Source: Dallia pectoralis (taxonomy: Eukaryota; Chordata; Actinopteri; Esociformes; Umbridae). From it: DNA of 64,000 nucleotides. This document shows, piece by piece, positions 11,711 to 23,174 of the stretch. The notes under the pieces are model-generated. The model did no database searches, was not told where the DNA came from, and worked only from the letters and a program-made list of their open reading frames with translations. The number at the start of each line of letters is the position of its first letter. The stretch's first letter is position 1. The stretch is from positions 14,214,812 to 14,278,811 of the forward strand of contig CM055745.1 of the NCBI GenBank assembly GCA_029465975.1, given 5' to 3'. A program made the position numbers and the translations under genes.

Positions 11711-13392
11711 AGATGTGTCTCTGCCCTGTTAGATATGTCTCTGTCCTGTTAGATATGTCTCTATCCTGTTAGATATGTCCCCTCTGTCCTGTTAGATATG
11801 TCCCCTCTGTCCTGTTAGATATGTCCCCTCTGTCCTGTTAGATATGTCCCCTATGTCCTGTTAGATATGTCCCCTCTGTCCTGTTAGATATGTCTCTGTC
11901 CTGTGTCAGGGATGTCAAACCGGTTCCACGGGGGGCCTAGTGTATGCAGGTTTTTGGGTTTTCATTTAAATTAGTTCCCAGTTCAGACCTAAACAACCAG
12001 TACAGTGTAGAACCTTACCAATTAGTGACCTAATTAATCAATCAAGAACAAGGTGAGAGCAAAGACCTGTGGACACTCGGCCCTCCATGGAACCGGTTTG
12101 ACACCTGTGTGTTAGATACATCTCTGTCCTGTTAGATATGTCCCCTCTGTCCTGTTAGATATGTCCCCTCTGTCCTGTTTGATATGTCCTCTCTGTCCTG
12201 TTTGATATGTCTCTGACCTGTTAGATATGTCCCCTCTGTCCTGTTTGCTATGTCTCTGTCCTGTTAGATATGTCCCCTCTGTCCTGTTTGATATGTCCCC
12301 TCTGTCCTGTTTGATATGTCTCTGACCTGTTAGATATGTCCCCTCTGTCCTGTTAGATATGTCCCCTCTGTCCTGTTAGATATGTCCCCTCTGTCCTGTT
12401 AGATATGTCCCCTCTGTCCTGTTAGATATGTCCCCTCTGTCCTGTTAGATATGTCCCCTCTGTCCTGTTAGATATGTCCCCTCTGTCCTGTTTGATATGT
12501 CTCTGTCCTGTTAGATATGTCCCCTCTGTCCTGTTAGATATGTCCCCTCTGTCCTGTTTGATATGTCTCTGTCCTGTTAGATATGTCCCCTCTGTCCTGT
12601 TTGATATATCCCCTCTGTCCTGTTTGATAAGTTCCCCTCTGTCCTGTTTGATATGTCTCTGTCCTGTTAGATATGTCTCTGTCCTGTTAGATATGTCCCC
12701 TCTGTCCTGTTTGATATGTCCCCTCTGTCGTGTTTGATAAGTTCCCCTCTGTCCTGTTTGATATGTCCCCTCTGTCGTGTTTGATAAGTTCCCCTCTGTC
12801 CTGTTTGATATGTCCCCTCTGTCCTGTTTGATATGTCCCCTCTGTCCTGTTAGATATGTCCCCTCTGTCCTGTTTGATATGTCCCCTCTGTCCTGTTTGA
12901 TATGTCCCCTCTGTCCTGTTAGATATGTCCCCTCTGTCCTGTTAGATATGTCCCCTCTGTCCTGTTAGATATGTCCCCTCTGTCCTGTTAGATATGTCCC
13001 CTCTGTCCTGTTAGATATGTCTCCTCTGTCCTGTTAGATATGTCTCTGTCCTGTTAGATATGTCCCCTCTGTCCTGTTTGATATGTCCCCTCTGTCGTGT
13101 TTGATAAGTTCCCCTCTGTCCTGTTTGATATGTCCCCTCTGTCGTGTTTGATAAGTTCCCCTCTGTCCTGTTTGATATGTCCCCTCTGTCCTGTTTGATA
13201 TGTCCCCTCTGTCCTGTTTGATATGTCCCCTCTGTCCTGTTAGATATGTCCCCTCTGTCCTGTTAGATATGTCCCCTCTGTCCTGTTAGATATGTCCCCT
13301 CTGTCCTGTTAGATATGTCCCCTCTGTCCTGTTAGATATGTCTCCTCTGTCCTGTTAGATATGTCTCTGTCCTGTTAGATATGTCTCTTTCC
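11703..13392. repeat. 23-bp minisatellite (GTTAGATATGTCCCCTCTGT)
   Basis: About 70 copies of a 21-24-bp unit, with TTAGATATG/TTTGATATG alternates and shorter TCTCTGTCCTG units. A MITE interrupts it at 11907-12107. No coding sequence. Confidence 0.95.
11907..12107. mobile_element. hAT-like MITE inside the 23-bp array
   Basis: A 201-bp element starting CAGGGATGTCAAACCGGTTC. Its end, reverse-complemented, starts CAGGTGTCAAACCGGTTCC, giving terminal inverted repeats of about 28 bp with a few differences. TGTGT adjoins both ends. It has no ORF. CAGG termini and short size fit an hAT-type MITE. Confidence 0.75.
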
Positions 13393-13959
13393 TCTGTCTT
13401 TATGGGTCCCTACAGACATGGACCTTTTCCTTAAATGAGTTTAATTGACTTTCACCGATGTGTGAAAACTGCATTGGTGCATTAACAATTTCACATTTGT
13501 TTTAAGAAATACCATCAGAAGTCTGAAGGCTTTCATGATCTATGGTCATGGTTATTTTATGGGGCTGTGGTTAGCTGGGCCAGCTTGGCATAACTCTGTG
13601 TGTTCCCAAAGAGGTCAAGAAAATGAAGAGACATAAACTTGAAAGAGGTCTAAGATCTGGCCTGATACACAAATGAACAAACTTCCTTTTGAGTTAGCAG
13701 TTGACAAACGTCCGTAGTTTGTCCCAGATCCTAACAGCAGTAGAGGATCAGAGAACTTTACTCCCTAAAGAAACCAGGGCAGATCAAAACTCACTTATTA
13801 TTCATTCAGAAATCCTTTAAAGTAAAGGGCAATGTTACGGTGAAGAGACATTATTTAAACATCTTACCAAGTGTGAGTGTCCATCCTCACTTTTAATGAT
13901 AAATAATGTATGCACGTTTCTGTCAGCAGGTAATGTATGCGTGAAATCCACAGAAGACC
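13393..13959. other. Unique-looking upstream sequence, no gene seen
   Basis: Non-repetitive, moderately AT-rich sequence between the minisatellite and the GC-box region. No ORF or RNA gene is supported. Confidence 0.4.
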
Positions 13960-14250
13960 ATAAGACCCCGCCCTCTGCTCTCCCTCCTCTCCCTCCTCAC
14001 CCTAATCCCTCTGGAAACTTTATTTGGGCAACAGTCCCCGCCCTCTAGCTCTCTGTCCCTCTCTCCCTTCTTGCCGGCCTTTGCGTAGAGGATGTGTCTC
14101 TGTATGTGAGAGAGGAAGGCCGTCGGTTGAGTGGATATGTGGCTTCTCTACTCCACTCCTTCTCTTTCTGTCGATCCTCTCTGCTATGTTCTAGCCTGCC
14201 GGGTAAGGCGCTCACTGCGCTGGACATTCAGAACGCTCAGCTGAACTGAG
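13960..14250 (+). promoter_or_regulatory. exoc3l1: Possible promoter and 5' UTR of exoc3l1
   Basis: Two CCCCGCCCTCT boxes (about 13966 and 14036), pyrimidine-rich runs and no TATA box precede the ATG at 14251. This fits a GC-box vertebrate promoter and 5' UTR. The transcription start cannot be placed from sequence alone. Confidence 0.35.
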
Positions 14251-14305
14251 ATGTCAGACGGAGACCAGGATGATGGTGGACAGACCCGAAGGTACAGACC
14301 CGAAG
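14251..14305 (+). pseudogene. exoc3l1: exoc3l1 exon 1 (start codon exon)
   Basis: ATG opens 'MSDGDQDDGGQTRRYRPE' and the exon ends GAAG before GTACAG, a good donor. It leaves one base over (phase 1), which exactly fits exon 2 (two bases before its first codon). An identical donor 14 bases upstream (after 14291) would give phase 2 and would not fit. The residues are not conserved enough to recognise alone; the assignment rests on position, phase and the acidic N terminus expected for this family. Confidence 0.5.
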
Positions 14306-14744
14306 GTACAGACCACTGCTCACACTTGGATCACAACTAACAACCACCACAGACTGCAGCAGCTGAGTAACCAACACCCAGCCCTCACTAACGCTTCCAA
14401 CAGGGGACACAGGGCTAAAAGGTCTTAATTAGCTGTAAATATACACATACCCCGTCTGCTGTACTGCTTTTAATGTTACTCACAGATGCAGCAAGTGACC
14501 GAGCACGAAGATGCTGTTTACAGGTACAATTGTTTCATTGTTATTTGGTTTATTCGGCCACATGTCCTGCTGGGTCAAATTCGCTATAGGGAAACAATTG
14601 TCCCATGAGCAGCACTACAGAAGGGACTAGTCATTTTTGTAAATAACACACACACACACAAACATTACCACAGCGTGCTGTTCTCTGACTCATGATCACT
14701 TACAGCCACATGCTTGTGCACCCTGAAGTCTCCAACAAGACAGG

Positions 14745-14852
14745 CATGTATAAATATATATACATACACACACATATTTATACACACACACACATATATA
14801 TGTGTATATGTGTATATATAGATATATATAGATATATATAGATATGTGTGTT

Positions 14853-14910
<58 letters not shown>

Positions 14911-14999
14911 CACACACATATATATATATATACAGACACACACAAATATATATATATACATATACACACACACACACACACATAGGCATATACACACAC

Positions 15000-15056
<57 letters not shown>

Positions 15057-15079
15057 TGTATATTCACACGTGTATATTC
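14745..15079. repeat. TA/CA microsatellite, left inverted-repeat arm
   Basis: Alternating (TA)n and (CA)n runs ending with CATGTATATTCACACGTGTA then TATTC. The reverse complement of this end opens the block at 16080, so 14745-15079 and 16080-16425 are inverted copies bracketing 15080-16079. ORFs of Tyr/Ile or Cys/Val repeats are artefacts. Confidence 0.85.
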
Positions 15080-15292
15080 TTGGAGTGACTCTTGGAGTGA
15101 CAGTGAAGGCTCTAGTCTGCTGTGTCTCTGGAGTGACACTGAAGGCTCTAGTCTGCTGTGTCTATGGAGTGACACTGAAGGCTCTAGTCTGCTGTGTCTA
15201 TGGAGTGACACTGAAGGCTCTAGTCTGCTGTGTCTATGGAGTGACACTGAAGGCTCTAGTCTGCTGTGTCTATGGAGTGACACTGAAAGAGA
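15080..15292 (+). repeat. 36-bp minisatellite, 5 copies
   Basis: Unit CTCTAGTCTGCTGTGTCTAT followed by GGAGTGACACTGAAGG, five copies. The same family lies at 16426-16905 in the opposite orientation. Confidence 0.9.
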
Positions 15293-15432
15293 GTTATTCA
15301 AATATTCCTGAACAGGATATACAAGCCCTTTTCAGGTTTCAAAGTTTTATCAAACACATATTCATTAAACAAGTTTGACCATTATATTATGTAATACAGA
15401 ACCAAAGAAGCATGAATCGGGGGTGGTCTCAC

Positions 15433-15640
15433 CCGAATAGAGGCGTGGCAGATTGCTAACGGCGACGAGGAGTTGACAGTGATTAACAGAAACCTCTCGG
15501 ATCATCTCCAGAGTCTTGACTCCCTCCGTGTTTCTACTGGACTCTACTCCCGCCTTGGCCATGGCGTGGGACACCTCTTTCAGCTCTACCCGGGCCTCAC
15601 GCAGCTGACCCAGACCCCAGCCCACTCCCTCTAAGTAGGA
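15433..15640 (-). pseudogene. exoc3l1: exoc3l1 exon 3, inverted
   Basis: On the minus strand, acceptor GGTCCAG precedes 'SYLEGVGWGLGQLREARVEL', and the exon runs to 'LPRLYS' plus one base before donor GTGAGA. From memory, human EXOC3L1 has 'SYLEGVKTG' at the same place after 'RLKSVMQ', and EXOC3/Sec6 has an equivalent coiled-coil rod segment. The exon starts in phase 0 and ends in phase 1, matching exons 2 and 4. The codons just before the used AG read SMVQ, as expected in the family, but lack an AG acceptor upstream (ACATG). The original acceptor may be mutated, or the exon shortened by 12 nt. The frame is open. The strand is opposite to exons 1 and 4-7. Confidence 0.8.
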
Positions 15641-15827
15641 CTGGACCATAGACATGTCAACAAAAATATCCAAAGCACAGCAGAGAGTTCATATTGCTAC
15701 AGATTATTAACCTGCCATCACATGACATTTATCTACATTTCTGTAGGATGTGATACTTCTCTATTCGTGGGAGCAGGTGTGAATGTGGGGGGTGTGTGTG
15801 GATCGGGGGTTTGTTGTTTCATTATAC

Positions 15828-16009
15828 CTTGAGTCTTGTGTGGATAGACGAGGTTCTCTGGCTTGCTCTTTTACTGTACTGACCCAACCTCTCCAGATGT
15901 TCAGGGCGACAGAACACACCCGATGCCCATTTGAGGGCAGCTCCTCGTGCCAAACTCTCCGCCCTCTCTGCCTCTGGCCACACCTCCGGGATCCCTGTGG
16001 CGATGGCAT
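15828..16009 (-). pseudogene. exoc3l1: exoc3l1 exon 2, inverted
   Basis: On the minus strand, acceptor CTGACAG precedes an open 182-nt exon ending CTCAAG before GTATAATG. It encodes 'AERAESLARGAALKWASG', then 'CRPEHLERLGQYSKRASQRT' and 'RLK'. From memory, human EXOC3L1 has 'ERAEQLARGAALKWASG', so this identity is strong. The family is related to exocyst subunit Sec6/EXOC3, which helps tether secretory vesicles at the plasma membrane; this segment is the start of the N-terminal coiled-coil region. It begins with two bases completing a codon (phase 1), as exon 1 requires, and ends in phase 0. No damage is visible in this exon. Confidence 0.85.
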
Positions 16010-16079
16010 CTGTCAGTCAGTCGTAAACCAGCTCAATTTACCGGACGCTCAAACAATATGTGAAAGGGTCCACACAAAT

Positions 16080-16124
16080 GAATATACACGTGTGAATATA
16101 CATGTGTGTATGTGTATATATGTG

Positions 16125-16155
<31 letters not shown>

Positions 16156-16163
16156 GTATATGC

Positions 16164-16229
<66 letters not shown>

Positions 16230-16425
16230 ATATATATATATCTATGTGTGTGTGTGTGTATGTATATGTGTGTGTGTCTGTATATATATATATACACATA
16301 TACACAAACACACATATCTATATATATCTATATATCTACATATATACACATATACACATATATATGTGTGTGTGTGTGTGTATAAATATGTGTGTGTGTA
16401 TATGTATATATATTTATACATCTGC
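16080..16425. repeat. TG/TA microsatellite, right inverted-repeat arm
   Basis: Opens GAATATACACGTGTGAATAT, the reverse complement of the end of the left arm at 15079, then (TG)n and (TA)n runs. Together with 14745-15079 it forms an inverted pair around exons 2-3. Confidence 0.85.
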
Positions 16426-16905
16426 TGTGTCTTTGGAGTGACACTGTGTCTATGGAGCCTTCAGTGTGCACTCCATAAACTGCAGACTAGAGCCTTCAGT
16501 GTGCACTCCATAGACAACAGACTACAGCCTTCAGTGTCACTCCATAGACAGCAGACTACAGCCTTCAGTGTCACTCCATAGACAGCAGACGAGTGCCTTC
16601 AGTGTGCACTCCACAGACAGCAGACTAGAGCCTTCTGTGTCACTCCATAGACACAGTAGACTAGAGCCTTCAGTGTCACTCCATAGACAGCAGACGAGAG
16701 CCTTCAGTGTGCACTCCACAGACAGCAGACTAGAGCCTTCAGTGTGCACTCCATAGACAGCAGACTACAGCCTTCAGTGGGCTCTCCATAGACACATCAG
16801 ACTAGAGCCTTCAGTGTGCACTCCATAGACAGCAGACTAGAGCCTTCAGTGGGCTCTCCATAGACAGAAGACTAGAGCCTTCAGTGTGCACTCCATAGAC
16901 AGACT
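16426..16905 (-). repeat. 35-38-bp minisatellite, about 12 copies
   Basis: Units containing CTAGAGCCTTCAGTGT and CACTCCATAGACAGCAGA, the reverse complement of the 36-bp unit at 15080-15292, with GTGTGCACTCC and GTGTCACTCC variants. It ends about 80 bp before exon 4. Confidence 0.9.
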
Positions 16906-16985
16906 AGAACGTGTCCACAGCGTAAACCATGTCAACCTGTTACACGGCTGACCCTGCAGTGTCTTCCTCCCTCGTCTCCTCTCAG

Positions 16986-17303
16986 TGTGAAGTATGGTGT
17001 CGGAGACGGAGAGGCTGGTGGAGGTCCGGCGGCTCCTGGAAGCCCAAGCCCTGTCTGATGGAGCTGGAGCGCTGGCAGGATGACATCCTTTGGCAGCTCC
17101 ATGGAGCTGGGGCACCGGGGACAAGCTTCGCCGCCCAGGACGAGGAGTTGGTCAGGAACTACTTCTCTGGGGTTGGGCGGCAGGTAGAGGCTTTGGGAAA
17201 GGAGCTCTGGGCAGTGGTAGGAAGTGGACTCACTTTAGCCCGACGAAACCCAATTCCATTTGTGTCTGCTGTAAGGATTGTGGAGCGAGAGGAGACAGAT
17301 ACT
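16986..17303 (+). pseudogene. exoc3l1: exoc3l1 exon 4, with stop and frameshift
   Basis: A strong polypyrimidine acceptor (TCCTCCCTCGTCTCCTCTCAG) precedes two bases that complete Val after exon 3. The frame reads V-stop-S-M-V-S-E-T-E-R-L: TGA at 16988-16990 stands where CGA (Arg) would fit. 'VEVRRLLEAQAL' follows, then one extra T near 17054 shifts the frame to 'LMELERWQDDILWQLHGAG', 'EELVRNYFSGVGRQVEALGK' and 'ELWAVVGSG...FVSAVRIVEREE'. The last part matches the Sec6-family 'LLVSVVRIIEREE' block. The 3' boundary is uncertain: the GTTGTT after 17303 is a weak donor but gives phase 0, as exon 5 needs. A short segment expected before exon 5 was not found. Confidence 0.8.
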
Positions 17304-17471
17304 GTTGTTGGATGCTGTGCGATTTAATTCTAGGTTTATTAACATTATTGAAGAGGCCACAGTGTCATGCACATAGATGCCTGTAACACGGTATAATAAA
17401 AAAGACCATGTCCTTATGTTAATGTGAAGACAAGATGGTTAGGTGTTAGAAAAGTCTATCTTTATAATGAT

Positions 17472-17998
17472 TGTGGTGGATTTTCAGTTCATGTACATGT
17501 TTAGAAAAGGAGTTTGCTTACATAATTCGGTTGTTACAGTATTTGTTTACATTTGGGTATGTATCTGTTAAACTTCATATCATTTTAGTATAATTTGTTA
17601 TAAACACACAAGGTATTTGGTAAACTTAGGAGAAAGAACAGACATCTTCAGTGACACCCCTCCCCCATACATTCCAATGTGCCTTGGGGAAACAAAAGGT
17701 TCGACAGAGGTGTGATATTGGATCCTGCCTGGGTGGGGTTAACCGATAAGAATGACTAGGAATATATCGATTGGTCATTGGGGGTGAACTAGGGTATGTT
17801 TCGATGTTTCTGACTGGTCAAAAGTTGGGGTATTAAAGCGGTTGAGGCCATGGAACTGTCTCTTCTTAGGCCTTCTCTTAGCGCTAACAGAACTCCAGAA
17901 TTGCAAAAGTTTCAATTTGGTTGTAACAATATTGTAACGTCATTAAACATCTTAAAAACGTTATCCGTTCGATTCTTGTTCACTCTAAAACCACGACA
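17472..17998 (+). mobile_element. ERV 5' LTR
   Basis: 527 bp, TGTGGTGG...ACGACA. It contains GGGTATTAAAGCGG (about 17828) as a TATA-like box and CATTAAACATC (about 17941) as a polyadenylation-like signal. 17642-17998 match the 3' LTR closely; 17472-17641 do not. Sequence after the LTR reads TAATTGGCGTTGTCGGCAGG, where TTGGCG... could be a primer-binding site starting with TGG. Confidence 0.8.
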
Positions 17999-20940
17999 TA
18001 ATTGGCGTTGTCGGCAGGATCCTGAAGGAAAAAGCAAGAAATTCTGAGCGAATCCGACTGTGGCCGGCGTTATGAAGCTAGCCCAAGAGCACACGAACCC
18101 TGAACTTACGGTAAGACAAAGGAATTTGTTTCCGTCAAGTTAAGATGGATTTTGTGTACGTTCGGGTGTATGGCGACATTTAGTCCGACCGCAGACGAAG
18201 TTAAAACAACCAGAAATTGCTTTGCCCCAGGATCTTTATATTTGATAAATTCGAACCTGGATAGAGTGAAACTCTCAGACTGCTGCGAGGTTAAACTGCG
18301 AGGTTAAACGTTGACTAGATTGTATGTCGTATTGTGTAGATACAAACTGGTCCATTAACTTTAATATACACGATTAGCGCGACGTTGACTAACCGTCTAC
18401 AGCCTGGATGTTACTATATGTTAACAGCTCTGTGTGTTTGCTAAACTCTGCCATCTAGTCTAATGTTATTGTGTGTCTTACTGTATAGCGTGCTTGTTAA
18501 TGTCTACTTTATAACATGTTGGCTAATGCTAATATTTACTGTATAGCATGCTAGTCAGAGCTATTGTTTACTGTATAGAATGCTAGGGTCTGGCTTTGTA
18601 TGTTATAGTGAGGTTAGTTAAGTTAAGAGTAACTTTTTATGCGTAGCTTACGCTGGAGCGAGACGCATTTTCGGCAAAGTATCTCTTGGTGCGCAGCTTA
18701 CGCTAGAGCGAGGCCCATATTCTCAAATTAGTTGTTGCTGCGCAGCTTACGCTAGAGCGAGGCGCATATTCTCAAAATAGTTGTTGGTGCGTAGCTTACG
18801 CTAGAGCGAGGCGCATATTCTCAAAGTAGTTGTTGGTGCGCAGCTTACGCTAGAGCGAGGCACATATTCTCAGGCATAGTTTACGCAAGAGAGAAGCGGG
18901 CGCATATTCTATTATAAAATAGATTTGATTAATGGCTAATTGTTGTATTGTGCATGTTAGTATGGTGGCCAGCCTTATTGGCTAATTGTGTTGTATTGTG
19001 CATGTTAGTATGGTGGCCAGCCTTATTGGCTAATTGTGTTGTATTGTGCATGTTAGTATGGTGGCCAGCCTTATTGGCTAATTGTGTTGTATTGTGCATG
19101 TTAGTATGGTGGCCAGCCTTATTGGCTAATTGTGTTGTATTGTGCATGTTAGTATGGTGGCCAGCCTTATTGGCTAATTGTGTTGTATTGTGCATGTTAG
19201 TATGGTGGCCAGCCTTATTGGCTAATTGTGTTGTATTGGGCATGTTAGTGTGGTGGCCAGCCTTATTGGCTAATTGTGTTGTATTGTGCATGTTAGTATG
19301 GTGGCCAGCCTTATTGGCTAATTGTGTTGTATTGTGCATGTTAGTATGGTGGCCAGCCTTATTGGCTAATTGTGTTGTATTGTGCATGTTAGTATGTTGG
19401 CCAGCCTTATTGGCTAATTGTGTTGTATTGTGCATGTTAGTGTGGTGGCCAGCCTTATTGGCTAATTGTGTTGTATTGTGCATGTTAGTATGTTGGACAG
19501 CCTTATTGGCTAATTGTGTTGTATTGTGCATGTTAGTATGGTGGCCAGCCTTATTAGCTGATCGCGTTGTTGTGTTGTATGTTGGCTAACTTTGTGGCAT
19601 TGTATAGTGACGACCCCGGTTTATTACAATCCAGCAAGCTGCAAGACGTTGTTGCGTTTGAAGTTATGGTGCCGTTTGAAATTAATTAAAGCGACCGAAT
19701 TTTGGTATTTAATTGTGTAAGACCTCCCGCCACCGAGTAAAGAACTTGATTAGACGATTCCATGTGCGTGTGTTAACTTGGTAGAGCCGTGTGTCTAATT
19801 CGCTACCTTGAGGTAGTGTTGTGTGTTGCGCTACTGTGGTGAAACAGGAAGTTGGGTCAGAGAGCAGTAAGGGTATATCTAGGGGCGGAGACGAAAAGCT
19901 ACACCCTCCTCCCTACCCGGTGGGTTTTTCAGTTACGTCATAGTTTTTGGGAAAGAAGAGTTGACTAAAATAGTGGCTTAATACTTAGAATTTAGCACAC
20001 ATTGTAATATACGTTTGCCGTGTGTATTGTCTGTAATTACACACCTAAAGTTAGGAGCATTTTTATTAAACTATCTAATAGCTTTCGATAAATATTGATG
20101 GGTCTACACTATACGGACTCAACTAATTGATCAGTTCATTTGTTGTGTTTACTTATACTGCTGCTAGTATCATGTAACTGGTTGTTTTTCTCCTGGTTGT
20201 CAATTTCGGTCTGGTTGGGTGGTGGTGTTCTGGTTGGTTAATATTGTACTAGTTTGCTAATATCATGTTGTATAATTGTTTTTGTGGTGTGTGCTATGGT
20301 TAATGGTAGTTAAAGGGACCGGTGTATTTTATTTAGGCCTCTAGCCACTTGGTAGACAGTGATTCGGAAAACGTATCAACTACCACAGTCATGTTATCTT
20401 GGTCCAAACATTTTGCCTAAATTAAAATTTGATGCCATGTGCTTCGGAGGCACCCATTGGGTCTGGGCATCCCTTTAGTATCTAGGCATCCTATCTTGTA
20501 TCTCTCTCTCTGCCCATACACTCACTAGCTCTCTCCATTTGGAGGATTCGTGGAGTGTTCTGTTGCTGGACAGAACTCGGTGGGGTTACATAAGTTGTGT
20601 ATTTCAAGAGTATCTGTTGTGGTATTAAGTTTTAGTGTTGTAAGTGACCTTTATACACTCACACACCCTCAGACCATACACACACACACACACTCACTCA
20701 GAGACCACACACACACCCTCAGACCATACACACACACACTCACTCACTCGCACACACACTCAGTCACTCGCACACACACTCAGTCACTTGCATACACACT
20801 CACTCTCACACACAGAGTCACTCTCTCTCTCACACAGAGTCACTCACACTCTCTTTCACACAGAGTCACTCACACTCTCTCTCTCACACAGTCACTCACA
20901 CTCTCTCACACACACAGTCTCAGTTAATTGCACATACACT
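17999..20940 (+). other. ERV leader with two tandem-repeat arrays
   Basis: About 2.9 kb between the putative primer-binding site and gag. It holds a 49-bp repeat (18640-18900, about 5 copies, GCGCAGCTTACGCTAGAGCG), a 48-bp repeat (18930-19560, about 13 copies, GCATGTTAGTATGGTGGCC) and a (CA)n/(CTCACA)n region (20655-20935). The 48-bp array is stop-free in two frames because its length is a multiple of three; I regard that as incidental. Packaging signals are usual in retroviral leaders but none can be identified. Confidence 0.7.
18930..19560. repeat. 48-bp minisatellite in ERV leader, about 13 copies
   Basis: Near-identical 48-bp units containing TTGTATTGTGCATGTTAG and GGCCAGCCTTATTGGCTAAT. 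Single-base variants occur (GTGTGGTGG, TTGGACAG). Confidence 0.95.
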
Positions 20941-20944
20941 TAGT

Positions 20945-21840
20945 ATGCCACTCTACAACATGCAGACTAATACAAAGACTAAGTTGGAACATATGGTGAG
21001 TGTTCCCCCGTTGACTTGGATTGCAAGTCTTAATGAGCAGGATGGCAAACTATTGACCGTGTGGAGTAGAGAGCTAAGTAGTAAATTAAAAAAGGTGAAA
21101 GCCGAGGTCCAGTGGCCGAAAGATGCCACATGGGACAAGGTGGTCATATTAGCTGTCAGTACATGGTTGATTACGCAGAGGAAGGAAGTGACAAGGCGTT
21201 CTTGGAAACGTACGCATAGGTTACATGGAATGAATAAGTATGTGGAATACAGGACGATTTGGGGGCGACATGGTGGGACAGACGCTGCTTACTGAATCAG
21301 TGACAACCGACCCAAAGACAATGCAGACTCAGCTCTTCCGAGGGGCAGTGGTGGACACCCTTCCTGGAGGCATACAAAGCAAACTGGCCAACGTTCCAGG
21401 CTTGGACATGATGTCCATGGGCAGAAACACTAAAGCCCACCAAGAGACCAAGAAGGCCCTGGATAAACAAGGAACTGAAGTCACCAGAGAACTGGCCCAA
21501 ACCAGCCTTGAGCAGACCAAGGAACAAAAAAGGATGCGTGTTGTGAAGTCCGGTCCTGAAGACAGTGATGAGGCCAGAAGTCATGGCCATGCCCGAAAAC
21601 GCTCTGACACTCCTAGTTCAGCACCTGTCGTTGTAGAGAGGCCCAGACAGACAGGTCAGGGTAGAGGTAGACCGCAGCCAGGGGGCAATGGACAGGAGGT
21701 CAGGTAAGGCGTGAAATTAGGACTTGTTGGGGCTGTAGCCTAGAAGGACATAACCGTAGGAACTGTCGCAACTACTTCGTGGCCAAATACCGAAAGATCA
21801 TACTAGGGCTTTTGAAGAGTCCTGCTAAGGGTCAGTACAT
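20945..21840 (+). pseudogene. ERV gag remnant
   Basis: Gag forms the structural core of retrovirus particles. The first fragment (20945-21295) starts at an ATG and resembles a matrix region (basic, Trp-rich). A second fragment in another frame (21240-21707) corresponds to the end of capsid and a charged linker rich in Glu, Lys and Arg. A single CCHC zinc knuckle (C-x2-C-x4-H-x4-C, 21725-21766) lies in a third segment, whose frame equals that of the first. Most of the capsid is missing between fragments one and two, and there is a frame break before the knuckle. This copy cannot encode a complete Gag. Confidence 0.7.
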
Positions 21841-23174
21841 ATATAGATATATTTCAATGATGCCTGCGATGTGGTTATTTAGTTCTGGCTTTGTGTGTGC
21901 ATTTATGATGGTGATTAGAGGGGGAGTTGTGGTTGACGTTGATTGGGTTGGGTTAATATAACTATATATTTCCAGATTGTCTCGGATTTGGTTGATTATT
22001 TAATCTTATAAGGTAGTGCTGTGTTTGCAGAAGGTGCTGCTTGTGTTTTAAAGAACAGATCCTGTTGATTAAGTTAAAACTATTGATTCCAATGTGGTTT
22101 AGATAAAGTTTAGTGTGTGCTTCATGTTTTTTTTTGTTTACTTTCTACAGCTGCGTGACTAGGTTAAATATATAGAGAATTGTTTTCCACACTGTTATTG
22201 AGTGCCTGGGTTAATCTATTTTTTCCGTACTACTATCTATAATTTTGAGCGTTGAGACAACATTTTGTGTCATGTTTTTGATATTCAATCATAGAGTATC
22301 AATTGGTTAAATTGAATTAACATTAGAAGAGACCTTAACATTTCCTATCAGAATACAAAATTCTTCCCAGTAGGAAGATTATTATATACGGAAGTAACTG
22401 GATTCGTTTTAAAATAATAACTGCATGCAGATAGTCTTTCTAAAATAACCATAGTTTAAAAGAAACAGCTTACCGTCTGAACAGTCAAATAGTAATGTTT
22501 TAGAGAGGATAAGAACATCAAATAGGTTTTCATAGACAGAGTAGAAGAGAATAACAGCCGAATAAGAGAGGTTAAATTTAGGTGTGCTGCCGTAGCCATG
22601 TAAAAGATTTGTTTTTTACACTCACCAAGCTGAACTAGAATAATGGAGCAATTATTTTAATAACATAGCAACTAGAGGAAGCCAGTGTATAAGAAATTAA
22701 CTCGGGTGTGATCTAAGTTAAAGACAGTAAAATCCATTTTACACACACACACACATGATTAGGTGAGCATGAGGAAGTGTTAAAGTAGAGGGCTAACGAG
22801 TGACAAGGGGAGGGGGTTGTCTGCCCCCAGGAAGTAGGAGAAAAGGTTTAAGAAAGTTGAAAAGGTTGGTGACAGGTCAGGTAAATGTTGGGAGACTTTA
22901 ATTGGATAATTGCTGTGTTGAGATAATTACTTACTGTATCATAGTACATAGGTTTAATAGGATAGAGTAGCTCAGGATATACAGATAGAGGTTGGTAGGT
23001 AGCAAATCATTTATGCACAGTAGATATTATTGTTCGCGAGTAGCTCAACACCGGTTAATATAGACTGTTTAGATTTACACTACTTATACCCTAGGGTACA
23101 GTAGGGAAAGAACTCCACCATTTCAGGTAGTAAAAGAACCTTACTCATGCATATCTAGGAAAGTTGACGGCGGG
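21841..23174. other. ERV interior without recognisable pol
   Basis: AT-rich sequence with no ORF over 60 codons and no reverse-transcriptase, RNase H or integrase motif in any frame I read. Either pol was deleted or it was replaced by unrelated sequence. Confidence 0.55.

Noticed and set aside
12474..12968. Cys/Leu-rich ORFs (SVLFDMSPLSCLIC repeats)
   Set aside because: They are produced by the 23-bp minisatellite.
14660..15090. Tyr/Ile-rich and Cys/Val-rich ORFs at 14.7-15.1 and 16.0-16.4 kb
   Set aside because: They are translations of (TA)n and (CA)n microsatellites.
20644..20943. His/Thr/Ser-rich ORFs in the ERV leader
   Set aside because: They derive from a (CA)n/(CTCACA)n region. The gag start at 20945 lies just after it.
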